Positions 7,353 through 8,510 of a stretch of DNA of 8,510 nucleotides are shown piece after piece. Under the pieces are notes generated by a model that saw only the letters and a program-made list of their open reading frames with translations, had not been told where the DNA came from and ran no database searches. A program made the translations under genes and the position numbers. The stretch comes from an uncultured Bacilli bacterium. GTDB taxonomy: Bacteria; Bacillota_I; Bacilli_A; RF39; UBA660. Position 1 is the stretch's first letter. Every line of letters starts with the position of its first letter. Where the stretch lies: positions 1-8,510 of the forward strand of contig CANRGW010000052.1 in NCBI GenBank assembly GCA_947630205.1, given 5' to 3'.

Positions 7353-7424
7353 GATGCCTCTAGCTCAAACCGCATTGAAAAGGTTATAAACAAAGAAATT
7401 TGTACCTTAAAAGCGAGTCTAGTA
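7353..7424 (+). ncRNA. L21 ribosomal protein leader RNA
   Basis: The untranslated leader between the rplU promoter and the rplU Shine-Dalgarno site is strongly structured, in the place where Firmicutes carry the L21 leader, an autoregulatory element thought to sense a ribosomal protein of this operon. A long-range helix joins CTAGCTC (7360-7366) to GAG-T-CTAG (7415-7422, one bulged T). Inside it, AAGGT (7380-7384) pairs with ACCTT (7404-7408) below a hairpin ACAAA-GAAA-TTTGT (7390-7403) with a GAAA tetraloop. An alternative pairing, AACC (7368-7371) with GGTT (7382-7385), competes with the second helix and could be the switch. The ribosome binding site AAGGAGG follows at 7427-7433. The assignment rests on position and pairing, not on a covariance search. 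Confidence 0.75.
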
Positions 7425-7437
7425 TAAAGGAGGAAAA

Positions 7438-7737
7438 ATGAAAGCAGTTATTAAAAGTGGTGGTAAACAATACTGTGTTGAAGAAGGTAGTGTTATCTAT
7501 GTTGAAAAATTAGATGCTAAAGAAGGAGAAAAAGTTACTTTTTCAGAAGTTCTAATGTTAGATAAAACTGTTGGTACTCCAACTGTTAAAGGTGCTACTG
7601 TTGAAGGCGTTGTTTTAAAACATGGTAAAGGTTCTAAAATCAAAATCTTTAAATATAAGCCTAATACAACTTCAACAAGAAAGAAACAAGGTCATAGACA
7701 ACCATATACAAAAGTTGAAATCAAGAAAATTGGTTAA
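7438..7737 (+). CDS. rplU: 50S ribosomal protein L21
   Basis: L21 binds 23S rRNA in the large ribosomal subunit. The 99-residue length is normal. The N-terminus MKAVIKSGGKQYCVEEG matches the family start (Y-A-I/V-I-K-T-G-G-K-Q-Y), and the C-terminal part KYKPNTTSTRKKQGHRQPYT contains the basic RNA-binding signature ending in GHRQPYT. The start has AAAGGAGG (7426-7433) four bases upstream. It is first in the rplU-prp-rpmA operon, three bases before prp, under the L21 leader. Confidence 0.98.
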   Translation: MKAVIKSGGKQYCVEEGSVIYVEKLDAKEGEKVTFSEVLMLDKTVGTPTVKGATVEGVVLKHGKGSKIKIFKYKPNTTSTRKKQGHRQPYTKVEIKKIG

Positions 7738-7740
7738 AAT

Positions 7741-8037
7741 ATGATACTTATTACAAAAAAAGATAATTTAATTTCTATTTCTGGACATGCTTTATATGCT
7801 GATTATGGAAAAGATATTGTTTGTAGTGCTGTTAGTAGTATTGTTATAACAACAATTAATGGTATAATTTCAATTAATGACAAGGCACTTAAATATGATT
7901 TAAAAAAAGATGGTTTAGAAATTGAAATACTTTTAAAAGATAATGTAACTTTAAAGTTAATAGATAATATGTTAGATTTATTAACAGATTTAAGTAAAAA
8001 TTATCCTAAAAATATTCAAGTAAAGGAAGGTGTTTAA
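7741..8037 (+). CDS. prp: Ribosomal-processing cysteine protease Prp (YsxB family)
   Basis: Prp is the Firmicutes cysteine protease that removes the N-terminal extension of L27; its gene sits between rplU and rpmA. The 98-residue protein has the family signature GHALYADYGKDIVCSAVS (15-32), which supplies the catalytic pair His16 and Cys28, 12 residues apart as in the characterised staphylococcal enzyme. The ATG follows the rplU stop after three bases and lacks a clear Shine-Dalgarno sequence, so it is probably expressed by coupling to rplU at a lower level. That would suit an enzyme needed in catalytic amounts. The substrate gene rpmA follows two bases after its stop codon. Confidence 0.94.
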   Translation: MILITKKDNLISISGHALYADYGKDIVCSAVSSIVITTINGIISINDKALKYDLKKDGLEIEILLKDNVTLKLIDNMLDLLTDLSKNYPKNIQVKEGV

Positions 8038-8039
8038 AG

Positions 8040-8324
8040 ATGATGAAGTTAGAATTAAATATTCAATTGTTTGCTCATAAAAAAGGACAAGGTTCATCTA
8101 CCAATGGTCGTGATTCAGCAGGTCGAAGACTTGGTGCTAAAGCAAGTGATGGTGAATTTATTACAGCAGGTTCAATTATTTATCGTCAAAGAGGAACAAA
8201 GGTTCATCCTGGAGTTAATGTAAAAAAAGGTAGTGATGATACTTTATATACAACTGTTTCAGGAATATTAAAATACGAACATAAAGGTTCTAAAACAATT
8301 GCTAGTGTTTACGTAAATGAGTAA
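8040..8324 (+). CDS. rpmA: 50S ribosomal protein L27 with Prp-cleavable N-terminal extension
   Basis: L27 sits near the peptidyl transferase centre of the 50S subunit. The 94-residue precursor starts MMKLELNIQLF followed by AHKKGQGSS. This is the Firmicutes-type extension, and Prp should cut after Phe11 to expose the functional Ala-His-Lys-Lys tail. The rest is canonical: NGRDSAGRRLGAK, then GSIIYRQRGTK and HPGVNVKKGSDDTLY. The usual double-Phe of the cleavage site (LQFFA) is Leu-Phe here, a variant I believe also occurs in other clostridial and bacilli-like L27 proteins. GGAAGGTG (8025-8032) is the ribosome binding site. The ATG at 8040 is immediately followed by a second ATG, and either could be used. 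The stop codon lies in a terminator stem. Confidence 0.97.
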   Translation: MMKLELNIQLFAHKKGQGSSTNGRDSAGRRLGAKASDGEFITAGSIIYRQRGTKVHPGVNVKKGSDDTLYTTVSGILKYEHKGSKTIASVYVNE

Positions 8325-8341
8325 TTTTTACTCATTTTTTT
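8315..8341 (+). terminator. Intrinsic terminator of rplU-prp-rpmA
   Basis: A perfect 10-base inverted repeat, AAATGAGTAA (8315-8324) and TTACTCATTT (8328-8337), encloses a 3-base loop and is followed by a T run to 8341. The rpmA stop codon (8322-8324) is the top of the 5' arm. The operon therefore ends before the next usual neighbour, obg, which is not seen in this window. Confidence 0.82.
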
Positions 8342-8361
8342 CTTTTGTTTAGTAATTTTTA

Positions 8362-8370
8362 TGATATAAT
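8362..8370 (+). promoter_or_regulatory. Extended -10 promoter in front of the structured RNA
   Basis: TGATATAAT (8362-8370) is a perfect TATAAT with a TG extension one base upstream. No good -35 box is present; TTTTGT (8343-8348) at a 16-base spacing is the best candidate. Transcription would start near 8377, six bases before the GTGCG that opens the structured RNA. It lies after the rpmA terminator, so it is not needed for the ribosomal operon. Confidence 0.55.
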
Positions 8371-8382
8371 TTATTTATGGTG

Positions 8383-8510
8383 GTGCGTCAGTTCGGCGTA
8401 TGATATATAGTTGGTGGAAATCCAACATGGTAGTCCCTAGCAAGGAGCCATTAGTTAGCCTTGGAGCCGAAGTCGTGAGATTAGGTTTAAGCGTAGGCAA
8501 ACAAGAGTTC
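8383..8510 (+). ncRNA. 5' end of a large structured RNA, probably group II intron domain I (truncated by window end)
   Basis: After a long AT-rich region the composition changes abruptly to a more balanced one with extensive pairing. The segment opens with GTGCG (8383-8387), the consensus 5' end of bacterial group II introns. TTCGGC (8392-8397) pairs with GCCGAA (8466-8471) as a closing helix. Within it, GTTGG (8410-8414) pairs with CCAAC (8422-8426) around TGGAAAT, and ATGG (8427-8430) with CCAT (8448-8451); CAAGG (8441-8445) with CCTTG (8459-8463) is an alternative. A further hairpin GTTT...AAAC spans 8485-8502. No protein frame explains the region. The overall word pattern looks to me like group II intron domain I, but the catalytic domain V, the maturase and the 3' end would be outside the window. 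Another large structured RNA, such as a transposon-associated guide RNA, cannot be excluded. Confidence 0.55.

Noticed and set aside
7218..7427. A 69-codon open frame upstream of rplU starting from TTG.
   Set aside because: It runs across the rplU promoter and the whole L21 leader, has no ribosome binding site, shows no protein-like pattern, and is explained by the AT-rich leader.
8377..8510. A protein-coding start (ATGGTGGTG) after the extended -10 box.
   Set aside because: There is no Shine-Dalgarno site, and the frame from this ATG reaches a TGA at 8401-8403 after eight codons; the pairing pattern fits RNA instead.
1..8510. CRISPR array, insertion sequence, tRNA or rRNA genes.
   Set aside because: I saw no regularly spaced repeats, transposase motifs, cloverleaf patterns or rRNA-like sequence in the window.

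Overview
The window looks like a chromosomal, mostly housekeeping stretch of a very AT-rich, low-GC Gram-positive bacterium (Firmicutes, Bacilli/Mollicutes-like branch). Four things support this: strong AGGAGG-type ribosome binding sites; the Firmicutes-specific cluster L21 leader - rplU - prp - rpmA, with an L27 that carries the cleavable N-terminal extension; A+T-dominated codon use; and very short intergenic gaps. The standard bacterial code (11) is used. Tryptophan is TGG, no reading frame has an internal TGA, and one gene ends in TGA, so this is not a code-4 mycoplasma.

Bases 1-3116 hold a tightly packed operon fragment. It contains the 3' part of xseA (exonuclease VII large subunit), an unrecognised 436-residue protein made of two diverged tandem copies of one domain, xseB (exonuclease VII small subunit), and an unrecognised single-pass membrane protein with a lysine/glutamate-rich cytoplasmic tail. 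A hairpin terminator closes the operon at the last stop codon. Two unknown genes thus share transcription and overlapping stop/start junctions with exonuclease VII.

Bases 3140-6281 hold guaB-guaA, the two-step GMP branch of purine synthesis (IMP to XMP to GMP), behind a clear sigma-A-type promoter with a short leader and no visible purine riboswitch. The GuaB protein belongs to the divergent bacterial type that resembles the Tritrichomonas foetus enzyme. The operon ends in a bidirectional terminator.

Bases 6267-7186 (minus strand) hold a convergent monocistronic gene for a two-pass membrane protein. Its cytoplasmic C-terminal domain has a possible PD-(D/E)XK nuclease-like motif. It has its own extended -10 promoter, divergent from the ribosomal protein promoter. 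The 331-base gap 7107-7437 contains these two promoters and the L21 leader; bases about 7190-7310 show nothing I can name.

Bases 7314-8341 hold the L21 leader, rplU, prp (the cysteine protease that trims L27) and rpmA, ending in a hairpin terminator fused to the rpmA stop codon. Bases 8342-8510 hold an extended -10 promoter followed directly by a relatively GC-rich, strongly structured RNA that begins GTGCG and runs off the window. It is most likely the 5' end (domain I) of a group II intron, but could be another large structured RNA. This is the least ordinary element in the window. I do not see a complete new defence or mobile system here.
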